Positions 28,076 to 36,827 of a stretch of 64,000 nt of DNA are shown here, piece by piece (the stretch's first letter is position 1; each line of letters begins with the position of its first letter). Both the position numbers and the translations under genes were made by a program. The DNA lies in contig NZ_CP009506.1 in assembly GCF_000970085.1 (NCBI RefSeq), positions 4,836,001 to 4,900,000 of the forward strand, given 5' to 3'. This DNA is from Methanosarcina siciliae T4/M. Its GTDB lineage: Archaea > Halobacteriota > Methanosarcinia > Methanosarcinales > Methanosarcinaceae. A model generated the notes under the pieces. That model saw only the letters and a list, made by a program, of their open reading frames with translations. It had not been told where the DNA came from and did not search any database.

Positions 28076-28164
28076 TATCCCTTCCCCTTTCAGTAATTGT
28101 TACTTGATTTTATGTGATTTTGCTTTTTATTTATTGTTTCATTTCAGTTGTTTTATGGTTCGGG

Positions 28165-28182
28165 CCGTTCGCAAGCGAACGG
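28165..28182. repeat. Perfect 8-bp palindrome CCGTTCGC-AA-GCGAACGG
   Basis: A perfect inverted repeat with a 2-base spacer in a GC-rich island inside AT-rich sequence, 105 bases before the broken ATPase gene. It may be an end fragment of a mobile element or a hairpin. Confidence 0.6.
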
Positions 28183-28287
28183 GACAGGACAGACGGGGTA
28201 AGCTATTCACGCAGCTCGGGTGAAGTTTTTGCTCTGATTTTCTCTCGCCTTTACCATATTAGGTAGGGATACACAGTCTCTCTCATA

Positions 28288-29436
28288 GTGGTCTTTTGTA
28301 CATTTTTCCAGATTATAGGGCAGCTCGAAGCGAGTGTGGGAAGAGAAAGAATTCTTTACATCAACTTCGAGGACGAGAGAATCCTGCCGCTGGATGTTAA
28401 GGACCTTAACTCAATCCTTGAGGCGTATTATGAACTCTACCCTAAAAATGTGGACCGGGAGCTGTATCTTTTTTTTGATGAGATGCAGAATGTTCCGGGA
28501 TGGGAAGTCTATGTGCGCAGGCTCTACGACAGGGGAGATTTGAAACTCTTTCTTACGGGGTCGAGTTCGAAAATGCTCTCAAAGGAGCTTGCAACAAGTC
28601 TTAGAGGTCGAACTCTTTCTTTTTACCTCTATCCTCTGGATTTTCTGGAGTATCTGGATTTTCGGGGAGTTTAGCCTGTTAAGGATTTTGAGTACTCCAG
28701 GCAGCGTTTTGAACTTAAGAAGTCCTTTGAGGAGTACCTCTATGAAGGTGGATTTCCCGAAGTCGTACTCGAAGCTCCGGAGTCCCGGAAGAAGATTCTT
28801 CAGGATTACTTTGAAATGATGATCTACAGGGACCTTGTAGAACGCTTCTCTATCCGAAATACCACCCTGCTCAAAACTCTCACAAAATACCTGATAACAA
28901 ACATTGGGAATCCTTTCAGCGCGACTTCCTATTATAAAGTGATAAAGCAGGATCAGGAAGCCTCAAAAGGCACTCTCCTCGAATACATATCTCACCTGGA
29001 GGACATCTCCCTTGTCTATTTTCTGCCTCTCTTCAGTTATTCTTTAAAGGCACAGGCAATAAACCCCAGAAAGGTATACTGCATAGACAACGGACTTCGG
29101 AACGCCGTATCTTTCACCTTTTCAAAAGACGAGGGCAAGCTTGCCGAAAATCTGGTTTTCCTTGAGCTCATGCGCCGGGGAAAAGAAATATATTACTGGA
29201 AAAATGGGGGTGAGGTGGATTTCATAGTTAAGGAAGAGGAAAATTCACTGACCGCTATAAACGTCTGCTACACCGATAGGATTGAGGAAAGAGAAATACG
29301 GGCACTGGAAGAGTTTTCAGGGGTGGAAGGCTTCGGAGCTCAGGTGAAAGAACTCCTTCTGCTCACAAAAGACACTGAAAAAACAGAAAATGGGATAAGG
29401 TACATGCCGTTGTGGAAGTGGATGCTAAAAACATGA
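28288..29436 (+). pseudogene. DUF4143-type AAA ATPase, N-terminus missing, in-frame TAG
   Basis: One continuous frame of about 380 codons encodes an ATP-binding protein of the AAA/DUF4143 family. Recognisable segments are RERILYINFEDERI, the Walker B-like YLFFDEMQNV and LFLTGSSSKML, then EYLYEGGFPEVVL and the C-terminal nuclease-like VFLELMRRGKEIYYWKNGGEVDFIV. The usual N-terminus with the Walker A P-loop is absent: the frame starts at the point just after where it should lie. A TAG at 28672-28674 interrupts the frame, and the family sequence resumes directly after it. The lost P-loop argues for a decaying gene. Pyrrolysine readthrough of the TAG alone would not restore ATP binding. Confidence 0.8.
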
Positions 29437-29567
29437 AATGCATGGGAATGAATTTTTGCTATTGTTTGAGACTTTTCCTGGTGGTCCGACCTGGCAGGAT
29501 TTTTCTGAAAAACTTAAGTGTGTTGGATGCTTTTTGTAAGTGGGATTAATTTCCTGCCCGGTTTTTT

Positions 29568-29680
29568 AGATCTGTTTTTGGATCTGTTTCTAGATCTGTT
29601 TTAGATCTTTTCTTTACGGGATCGGGCTGCATAATGTATTTTGTAAAGTATGCTTTTGTAAAGTATGCTTTTGTAAAGTA
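29568..29680. repeat. Two short tandem repeats
   Basis: First, AGATCTGTTTTT-like units, about three copies in 29568-29611. Second, the 15-bp unit TTTTGTAAAGTATGC, two full copies and one partial, at 29639-29680. Both lie in the leader region of the next gene. Confidence 0.75.
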
Positions 29681-29740
29681 GACATATCAGCGGGCGTTAC
29701 GGATGGAATTCAGGCTGAAAATGGGTTAAGGGGTTTGTCT

Positions 29741-30583
29741 ATGGCAATAATGGAAAAATCGTTTAAAATTGAAACCGATTCCCTGGATGATGAGTATTTT
29801 AAAGGCTTGATCAGGAGCGGATGCTTGAGAATTATGGGTGAAACTGAACCATCTTTGAGCTGTCTCCCCATTGTTACACCAAAAAATGAGATGTATGATT
29901 TTTATGCCTATGAATATATCTGGACACTGAGTTTCATGTCTCATCTGGATGAAAGGGAGAGACCGACCCTCGATTGGATCAAATGTTTGAAAAAAACAAA
30001 CACAATTATCGTGCAGATTTTTTTCCGCACTTCAAATACAAACTATACGGTCCGGGAACTGACCGCAACTTTAAAACCTCCTCTTATGACCAATAAAAAC
30101 CTCTGGGATACCTTTTGTGACTCCTGGATGAAAATAACGGGAAGAACTGCAAAACTCATTGGAGATACCACAAAAATCCCTTCGGTTTCACAGGTAGGGG
30201 AAGTAATGGATATGCTTGGTGAACTTGAAAAAGATGTAGTGCCCAGTTCTCATGCTTACCCCTGGTATTTGAAAACAATTGTAACCACAGATGAGGAGGG
30301 AAATCTCCTGAACGGGGTCGAGTGGACAATTGATAGAAAAGCTTTTCACAGCATTGGTAACAGATTGATGGGTGGAATTTGCCTCATGTTCATAAAATCT
30401 TCTGGTTCGGAGAAAATTAAAGCTCCTGTTAAGCTGGATGTAAGAGCGAGAATCACCTTCAAAGAGTTAGCTTTAAACGAGGGTAAACATCATGACTTTT
30501 GGATTCCGGCTAATCCTAACAGGAAAGGCTTTGAAAAAAATGGCTTCTTTTTGGAAGTAAATCCAAAATGCGAAACTCTTTGA
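29741..30583 (+). CDS. Uncharacterised soluble protein
   Basis: A 280-residue protein of unknown family. The ATG at 29741 is chosen because AAGGGG lies about seven bases upstream. There is no signal peptide or membrane segment. The sequence contains a Trp-rich middle (DFYAYEYIWTLSF, SSHAYPWYLKTIV) and a C-terminal basic region. Composition and codon use look like a normal expressed gene. Neither neighbour suggests a role: a broken ATPase lies upstream and a duplicated membrane protein downstream. Confidence 0.75.
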   Translation: MAIMEKSFKIETDSLDDEYFKGLIRSGCLRIMGETEPSLSCLPIVTPKNEMYDFYAYEYIWTLSFMSHLDERERPTLDWIKCLKKTNTIIVQIFFRTSNTNYTVRELTATLKPPLMTNKNLWDTFCDSWMKITGRTAKLIGDTTKIPSVSQVGEVMDMLGELEKDVVPSSHAYPWYLKTIVTTDEEGNLLNGVEWTIDRKAFHSIGNRLMGGICLMFIKSSGSEKIKAPVKLDVRARITFKELALNEGKHHDFWIPANPNRKGFEKNGFFLEVNPKCETL

Positions 30584-30710
30584 AATGTTTATTGGCCATG
30601 TTCCGGAATATCTGAACTCAGGGATCGCCCCTATTCGATTGTTAAGCTTGTTTTTCTTTTTTGCTTTTTAAATCATAACCTTTTTACCTTTCCTCCCCAA
30701 AAACTCCTGC

Positions 30711-31805
30711 ATGTCATCTGAAGGCACTATGTTTCCCCTTAAAGCAGATCACTCTATCAGAGACCGCCTTTACTGGAATTTTTTCAATATGATCCCCTTC
30801 CTCATCGGCTCAATTGCAATTGCCAGGGATTCTCTCAAATGGGTTGCCGTTTACATTGGAATAGCTCTTTTTTTCTTCTTGGTAATCGAATTTCGCTTTG
30901 CCTGTACCCACTGCCTTTACTATATCAGAAGCAAGGGATGTGTAAAATGCATGATGCTTTCGGGAGTGCCAAAGATTTTCAAAGCCCGTCCCGGTCCTCA
31001 CAGCTCTTTTGAAAAGGCGATGACTATTCTCGGAGCTCTCCCCATGTTTCTCTTTCCGGTCTACTGGCTGGTCAGGGACCCTCTGCTGCTGGGGGCTTAT
31101 GGTGTTTCCTGGGTACTGTTCTTTTTGACAGCCAGGCGGTACGAGTGCGTAAGGTGCCTGAACTTCGAGTGTCCTATGAATCGGGTGCCTTCAGATGTCA
31201 AAAAAGAGTTTGAGAATGAGGATAGGCTTTCCGGGAACTTTGAGTTTTCCGGAAAAGGGATTCGGAAGTCATGTTCATACCTATGCGTTTCCTTGCGAAC
31301 AAAACATGAGTTTAAGGACTTTCTTTACTGGAACTTCGTAACGCTGACTATTCTATTTTCGGCAGGGATTGCGATCGGTATCAGTTCAACAGGGTGGCTT
31401 CTTGCATATATTTTCATAGTTTTTTTCCATTTCGATATCCTGGAACAGCGCTTTTTCTGTACTCATTGCCCTTATTTTGTCAGGGGAGAAAAAAGTTTGA
31501 GGTGCATGATGAACTGGGGCTGGCCAAGGCATTTCAGGCCCAGGCCGCATCCGCCGGGAAAATTCGATCTCGTTATTACCACAATGGGGTTCATAGTCGT
31601 GCTTCTCTTTCCGCTTCCCTGGCTTTTGAAAATGCCGTTCCTTCTGGGGGCTTACTGCATTTCCATTTTGCTTTTCTTGCTGACAATACGGCGGTATGAG
31701 TGCTCCCGCTGTATTTATTTTGGATGCCCTTTTAACAGGGTGCCGGTAGATGTGAGGAAAGAGTTTGAAAAAAGGAACGAGTTTGAAATGGGAAAACGAG
31801 TTTAA
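30711..31805 (+). CDS. Internally duplicated membrane protein with Cys motifs
   Basis: A 364-residue membrane protein made of two homologous halves (about residues 15-170 and 200-355). Each half has two pairs of hydrophobic helices and the same conserved elements: F-CTHC-Y, a CMM motif with a following Trp or Gly-Pro stretch, LLGAY, RRYEC-RC, CP-NRVP-DV-KEFE. The paired cysteines could bind a metal or cluster at the membrane. Two charged loops after each half (KKEFENEDR, RKEFEKRNE) suggest cytoplasmic ends. A TATA-like TTTTTAAATC lies about 45 bases before the ATG and there is no ribosome-binding site, so the leader is short. The family is unknown to me. Confidence 0.8.
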   Translation: MSSEGTMFPLKADHSIRDRLYWNFFNMIPFLIGSIAIARDSLKWVAVYIGIALFFFLVIEFRFACTHCLYYIRSKGCVKCMMLSGVPKIFKARPGPHSSFEKAMTILGALPMFLFPVYWLVRDPLLLGAYGVSWVLFFLTARRYECVRCLNFECPMNRVPSDVKKEFENEDRLSGNFEFSGKGIRKSCSYLCVSLRTKHEFKDFLYWNFVTLTILFSAGIAIGISSTGWLLAYIFIVFFHFDILEQRFFCTHCPYFVRGEKSLRCMMNWGWPRHFRPRPHPPGKFDLVITTMGFIVVLLFPLPWLLKMPFLLGAYCISILLFLLTIRRYECSRCIYFGCPFNRVPVDVRKEFEKRNEFEMGKRV

Positions 31806-32283
31806 TGAGGCCAGAACGATTTAAATGACTGGTAATATACAGTGCAGTACCGTGTTTTTCAGTTTTCATATCGCTTTTTCATCATTGTTTAAGCATTGGA
31901 CCGGTTTTTCCCGCCACTCTGGTTAAAGTCCCGAAAATTCGCTAGCAAGCAGTCTATATAGCTTTTATTTTTTTCTGGATTCTGATATGTTATCCTAAAA
32001 ATTCTAATTGTTCTGAAATAGAAATCTATTTATTTTATAACTAGGAAATAGGTTACCGTTCTCCGGGTATACTGTGCTGAAAAGACTCCAGAAAATAATA
32101 ATGAGGTTATTTCCCGAAAACTCCCCGTAAGCCGTAAAAACATAACAGTGCTCCAAAAAACAGATTCATTAGCGTTTTCCACTCTCAGTGACTGTATATC
32201 TATTTAACAACTGAATATATTTTTATATCTTTATGTTTATTCGAACATAACGATTAAAACATCAAAAGTCTGTAGGGATTTCT
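31806..32283 (+). promoter_or_regulatory. Intergenic region and promoter of the transport operon
   Basis: No gene is supported. Near the 3' end lie TATA-like AATATATTTTTATATC (about 32213-32228) and a small inverted repeat ATGTT-TATTCG-AACAT (32231-32246). The repeat is placed near the expected transcription start, where a repressor would act. GTAGGGA precedes the ATG at 32284. Confidence 0.5.
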
Positions 32284-33396
32284 ATGCGTGAAAAAATAGG
32301 TACAATGTTAATACTCTCTCTGCTGGTTCTGGCTATTGCGTCCTGTGGGTGTGCGGAAAATACAGACCAGCAGGCTGTTCCGAACTCAAGTGTTGTGCTC
32401 CAGAATTCGGATACCGTACAGATTACCGATATGCTGGGCAGGCAGCTAACCGTGCCGGGTGAGATTTCCTCGATCGTAGCTACTTCTCCTCCTTCGACTA
32501 TTCTCGTTTATATGCTTGCACCGGAAAAGCTTGCAGGCTGGAATTTCAAAAATAATTTTACCCAACCTTTTATGGATGAAAATTATACAAGTCTGCCAGT
32601 CATAGGAGGCTGGTTCGGGACCCAGACCGGAAACTATGAAACTATAATCAGCATGGACCCTGACATTGTAATTGAAGGATACACCACGGACGGACAGATC
32701 AATGACGCCATAGAGCGCAGGCAGGAAAGTTTCGGCAGCATTCCGGTGGTTGGTATTAATGGCTCCATTATCTTCGTGACACAATCCGATCCCACCATCG
32801 AATATGTGGGTAAGCTGCTTGACTGCGAAGCCCAGGCGGAAAAACTGATTGAGTTTCGCAGTTCGATCCTTGATGAGATCAACAGCACTGTAAAAGATAT
32901 TCCAGAAGATGAAAAAGTACGGGTTTACTATGCCGAAGGGCCGAAAGGCCTGATGACCGATCCCTCAGGTTCTCAGCACTCCCAGGTTATTGATATTTGT
33001 GGGGGTATCAATGTTGCCGACTGTCCGCTAACTCCGGGAAGCGGTATGACCCAGGTTTCAATAGAACAGGTCATGGAGTGGAACCCCGAGGTAATTCTCA
33101 CTTCCAATCCGCAGTTTTACGCATCCGTATATTCTGACTCTCTCTGGGAAAGCGTGGATGCTGTCCGGAACAAACGGGTATACCTTGCTCCTCAGAATCC
33201 TTTCTGCTGGATCGATAGGCCCCAGGGTCCTCATCTCATAATCGGGACTGCCTGGACTGCAAAAATGCTGTATCCGGACCTTTTTGCAGATATGGATCTC
33301 TCCGGGCTGACCCGTGAGTTCTACTCGGAATTCTTCCACTACGAGCTTACGGATGAACAACTGAATACGCTCCTGAACCCTGCAGCAGAGGCCTGA
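32284..33396 (+). CDS. ABC transporter substrate-binding lipoprotein (FecB/BtuF type)
   Basis: A 370-residue periplasmic-binding protein of the iron-complex/cobalamin class. An N-terminal signal sequence ends in a lipobox (LAIASC, lipid-modified C21 expected), so the protein is anchored outside the cytoplasmic membrane. The two-lobed Peripla_BP_2 fold is shown by DMLGRQLTVPGEISSIVATSP, ISMDPDIVIEG, VRVYYAEGPKGLMT and MEWNPEVILTSNP. It is the first gene of an operon that also encodes a methyltransferase, a radical SAM protein, a permease and an ATPase. The ligand is unknown; siderophore-like, haem-like or corrinoid compounds are typical of the class. The second gene begins two bases after its stop. 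Confidence 0.9.
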   Translation: MREKIGTMLILSLLVLAIASCGCAENTDQQAVPNSSVVLQNSDTVQITDMLGRQLTVPGEISSIVATSPPSTILVYMLAPEKLAGWNFKNNFTQPFMDENYTSLPVIGGWFGTQTGNYETIISMDPDIVIEGYTTDGQINDAIERRQESFGSIPVVGINGSIIFVTQSDPTIEYVGKLLDCEAQAEKLIEFRSSILDEINSTVKDIPEDEKVRVYYAEGPKGLMTDPSGSQHSQVIDICGGINVADCPLTPGSGMTQVSIEQVMEWNPEVILTSNPQFYASVYSDSLWESVDAVRNKRVYLAPQNPFCWIDRPQGPHLIIGTAWTAKMLYPDLFADMDLSGLTREFYSEFFHYELTDEQLNTLLNPAAEA

Positions 33397-33398
33397 AC

Positions 33399-34022
33399 GT
33401 GGACGAAAAGGGCAAATCTCCGGGATTTCCCTATATTGCCGAGCACATCTTTGCTCCTATCTACCCTGTAATAGCGGCTCATATCGTCAAAGAAAGCGGG
33501 ATAAATCAGGGCATATGCCTGGATCTGGGATGCGGTATTGCATCCCTGGGGATCGCTGTTGCGGAACTCACGGATATGCAGGTCTATGGGGTTGATTTTT
33601 CAACGGAGATGTGCAGGCTTTCAAAGGACAAAGCTAACCGTCACTTTCTTTCATGTAAGGTTGTTCCTTTGCAGGCTGATGTCCACCTGCTGCCCTTCAG
33701 GGATAACGCCGCAGCCCTCATAGTAAGCCGCGGCTCCGTATTTTTCTGGAAAGACCTGCCTGTGGCTTTCAGGGAAATTTCCCGTGTCCTTGCTCCGGGT
33801 GGACAGGCGTGGATAGGGGGCGGTTTTGGCACAAAAGAGTTGAAAGCCCAGATCTCTGAACAAATGGTCGAAATAGACCCGGACTGGCATACTGCTTCAA
33901 AAAAGCGTCTCAGCCCGGAAACGATTCGGGCTATACGGGAAGCCGGGGAACGGACTGAAATCCCCTGTCATGTGGTTAAGGACGATTCCGGCTTTTGGGT
34001 GGTCCTGAGCAAGGAAAAGTAA
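33399..34022 (+). CDS. Class I SAM-dependent methyltransferase in the transport operon
   Basis: A 207-residue methyltransferase with motif I LDLGCGIASLGIAVAE, motif II-like DMQVYGVDFSTEM and the later motif EISRVLAPGGQAWIGGG. The Ubie/Methyltransf_11 type acts on small molecules, but the substrate is not evident. The start is GTG at 33399, two bases after the stop of the binding protein gene, which suggests translational coupling. Its position in an uptake operon suggests that it alters the imported ligand or helps make a chelator. Confidence 0.88.
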   Translation: MDEKGKSPGFPYIAEHIFAPIYPVIAAHIVKESGINQGICLDLGCGIASLGIAVAELTDMQVYGVDFSTEMCRLSKDKANRHFLSCKVVPLQADVHLLPFRDNAAALIVSRGSVFFWKDLPVAFREISRVLAPGGQAWIGGGFGTKELKAQISEQMVEIDPDWHTASKKRLSPETIRAIREAGERTEIPCHVVKDDSGFWVVLSKEK

Positions 34023-34048
34023 TGGAGATTAAGAAAGGAGGTTAAAAT

Positions 34049-35815
34049 ATGCAGTGCAATGTGTGTGAGTTCGGGTGCGAAATCGATGAATACAGCAGGG
34101 GCAGGTGCGGGACTTATGTCTGTACCGGCGATACCATTATCCAGGACCCTGATATGGGATACCTTGGTGCATATCCAGTCTCCATAGAAACTATCCCCTT
34201 GCTTCATTATTATCCCTCAGGTAAGTTTCTCCAGGTCTTCGGCACGGGCTGTAATTTCCAGTGTTCCGGGTGTGTGGCTCGTCTGCTGGCTTCAGGAAAA
34301 TCTCTTTCAAGTACCACTTTAACTCCCTCCCAGGTCGTGGAAAAAGCTCTGCAGCAGGATTGCCTGGGTGTGGTTTCCACTTTAAATGAGCCTGCTGCAA
34401 ATTATTATCTCTTCAGGGACCTTGCAGTGCAGGCAAAAGAAAAGGGTTTGCTTGTGGGCTGTTCCACAAACTGCTATTTCACAGAAGAGACTTTGAACAA
34501 GCTCGGGCAGCTTGTGGATTTCATGAATGTCGGAATCAAAGGTTATTCTGACAGGAGTTACATAAGCTGCGGAGTCCCTTCATCAGCTCCCGTTTTCCGC
34601 AATATTTCCCGGCTTTTTGACATGGGAGTGCATGTTGAAACTTCGGTTGTTTATTCAAGGGGAAATGAAACCGATGTGATAAAGGTTGCAGAAGCTGTAT
34701 CCGATATTTCTCCAACCATTCCTGTCCAGGTCATGAGATTCATCCCCTTCGGGGATGCGCCTATTGAGCTTGAGCCCTCCGTAGGAGAGGCGGAGAGCCT
34801 GTGCGCTGATCTGCGTAAGTATGTGGATTATGTTTATCTTTTCAATTCTCCGGGTACGGAACTATTGAATACTTACTGTCCCGAATGCGGCAGTCTCCTT
34901 GCAGAGCGGGAGTTCTACGGTCCCATGGGTTCGAGACCGGTAAGACCCTGGGTAAGTTATGCCTGTGATTGTGGAAAGACTGTGCCTGTTAAAGGGACAA
35001 CTGCCGTTGAACGCTTCAATGAGGAAGGCTTCATGGGCGGATACCGGATAAGCCGGGCTTTCGGGATGGTCCATGGAGTACTTACATGTCTGGGAATACC
35101 GGACGATTCCAGGTTAATAGATGTCTGGAGAGAAATCTCCGATTCCGGGACCCTTATGCAGGTACACCATATGATCCAGCAGCCTTACGCTTATCTTGAT
35201 TTTGTCAGGCTAATCGCGGAAAAGGCAAATGTGCCGGAAAAAGGAGAAGAGCTTATTTCCTTTATCCGTACACGCCTGGAGCTTGTTAAGTCCCTTGCAG
35301 CAGAAAACAGTGGCCGTAAGGTGTATTACTGCATGGGCTCTCCTCTCTTTGCCCTGAACGCCGGGAGAATGGAAAATAACCTTGTGACATTTTCCGGGGG
35401 CTTGAGCATCAATAAGCAGCTCCAAAAGGAAGGCAAACCGGGTGTAAATGTTTCTCCTTCCTTTATCAATGAAAATAATCCGGATACTATTTTCATCTCC
35501 GGTTTCCTTTCCCGCCCACTTTATGAATTCTATACTCTCTGCCGGCAGTACGGCATAGAGACGGATGCTGTAAAACAGCAGCGGGTCTATGAAGTCCCTC
35601 CCTCCTGGGATTTCGGAAACCCCCGCTGGATCCTGGGGCTCATGTATATTGCAGACAAACTGTATCCAGGAAACTCAGGAATCGACCTGGAAAAAGAAGC
35701 AGATGAGTTCTACAGGCAGTTTTACGGCATGCCATATGGGAAAGCCACGCCTAACAGGTCTTTTCACAGGCCCACTTCCGGGACCTGGCATGTTTTGAGG
35801 TGCACTCATGCCTGA
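34049..35815 (+). CDS. Radical SAM protein fused to a binding-protein-like C-terminal lobe
   Basis: A 588-residue protein without a signal peptide. Residues 1-30 have extra cysteines (CNVCEFGC, C20, C25). The radical SAM cluster motif is C68-NFQ-C72-SG-C75. The core to about 270 resembles PFL-activase-like enzymes. A zinc-ribbon-like CPECG and CDCG pair follows near 275-310. Residues about 422-560 (KVYYCMGSPLF, NPDTIFISGFLSRPLYEFY, VYEVPPSWDFGNPRWILGLMYIADKLYP) align by eye with the C-terminal lobe of the binding protein encoded two genes upstream. Such a fusion in the cytoplasm is unusual and may hold the transported molecule for modification. A strong AAAGGAGGT precedes the start. Confidence 0.88.
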   Translation: MQCNVCEFGCEIDEYSRGRCGTYVCTGDTIIQDPDMGYLGAYPVSIETIPLLHYYPSGKFLQVFGTGCNFQCSGCVARLLASGKSLSSTTLTPSQVVEKALQQDCLGVVSTLNEPAANYYLFRDLAVQAKEKGLLVGCSTNCYFTEETLNKLGQLVDFMNVGIKGYSDRSYISCGVPSSAPVFRNISRLFDMGVHVETSVVYSRGNETDVIKVAEAVSDISPTIPVQVMRFIPFGDAPIELEPSVGEAESLCADLRKYVDYVYLFNSPGTELLNTYCPECGSLLAEREFYGPMGSRPVRPWVSYACDCGKTVPVKGTTAVERFNEEGFMGGYRISRAFGMVHGVLTCLGIPDDSRLIDVWREISDSGTLMQVHHMIQQPYAYLDFVRLIAEKANVPEKGEELISFIRTRLELVKSLAAENSGRKVYYCMGSPLFALNAGRMENNLVTFSGGLSINKQLQKEGKPGVNVSPSFINENNPDTIFISGFLSRPLYEFYTLCRQYGIETDAVKQQRVYEVPPSWDFGNPRWILGLMYIADKLYPGNSGIDLEKEADEFYRQFYGMPYGKATPNRSFHRPTSGTWHVLRCTHA

Positions 35816-36827
35816 ATGCAGGTATTCCCGTACTACTCTAGTGTACATGCTTCCCCTGGTCTTACTAATAGGCTCCCTTTTCGTGGGGAGATATCAGACT
35901 CCTGTCTCGGCGGTTGTGGACGAGAGCATGAAAGCTTTTTCATCTCTCATTTTTGGCACCCCTGCTTCGGTTTCCACTCAACATACGGTTCTTTTCAATG
36001 TAAGGCTGCCCAGGATACTTGCAGCTTTGCTTGTAGGGGCTGCACTTTCCACAGCCGGCGCCTCTTTTCAGGGGATCTTCAGGAATCCCCTTGTCTCTCC
36101 ATATATTCTGGGAGTGGGTGCAGGTGCGGGTTTCGGAGCATGCCTGGCAATACTGCTCTGGGATAATTACCTGCTTATACAGTTGATGGCTTTTGCTTTC
36201 GGACTCCTGGCCATGTTTCTTGCCATAAGTATGGGGAAAGCCAGCAAAGGTACGGGAACTCTGGTCTTTGTGCTTTCCGGAATTATCGTGAGTTCTATTT
36301 TTACGGCGCTTACCTCCCTGGTAAAGTATGTGGCAGACCCTTATGACGAACTTCCCGCGATAGTATTCTGGCTTATGGGAAGCCTTGCTACTGTCCGGTA
36401 CGGGGACTTGCTCTACATAGTGTTGCCCATTTTTGTCGGGGCTCTGGTGCTGTTCCTTCTCAGGTGGAGGATCAATATCATGTCCCTCGGAGACGAGGAA
36501 GCTAAAGCTCTCGGGATGAACGTGGAAAAAATGCGCCTGGTTATCATTGTTTGTGCAACCCTTTTAACTTCAGCGGCGGTCAGCATCAGCGGTGTTATTG
36601 GCTGGGTCGGGCTGGTCGTGCCTCATATCTCAAGGATGATAGTTGGTCCGAACTACAGTCGCCTGCTGCCCATGAGCATGGTCATCGGGGCCTCTTTTCT
36701 GCTGCTTGTAGATGACCTGTCAAGGACTATTGCCGCTACGGAAATCCCTCTGGGGATCCTCACTTCTCTTGTAGGTGCTCCTTTGTTTGCATATCTTATC
36801 CGAAGGGGGCGCATGGGATGGAATTGA
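35808..36827 (+). CDS. FecCD/BtuC-family ABC transporter permease
   Basis: A 339-residue integral membrane permease with about ten hydrophobic helices. Family segments include RLPRILAALLVGAALSTAG, FRNPLVSPYILGVGAGAGFG, SLGDEEAKALGMNVEKMRL (the ATPase-coupling loop) and GVIGWVGLVVPHISRMIVG. The start overlaps the radical SAM stop by eight bases, and the ATPase gene overlaps its own end, so the operon is tightly coupled. The class imports metal chelates, haem or cobalamin. Confidence 0.95.
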   Translation: MPECRYSRTTLVYMLPLVLLIGSLFVGRYQTPVSAVVDESMKAFSSLIFGTPASVSTQHTVLFNVRLPRILAALLVGAALSTAGASFQGIFRNPLVSPYILGVGAGAGFGACLAILLWDNYLLIQLMAFAFGLLAMFLAISMGKASKGTGTLVFVLSGIIVSSIFTALTSLVKYVADPYDELPAIVFWLMGSLATVRYGDLLYIVLPIFVGALVLFLLRWRINIMSLGDEEAKALGMNVEKMRLVIIVCATLLTSAAVSISGVIGWVGLVVPHISRMIVGPNYSRLLPMSMVIGASFLLLVDDLSRTIAATEIPLGILTSLVGAPLFAYLIRRGRMGWN

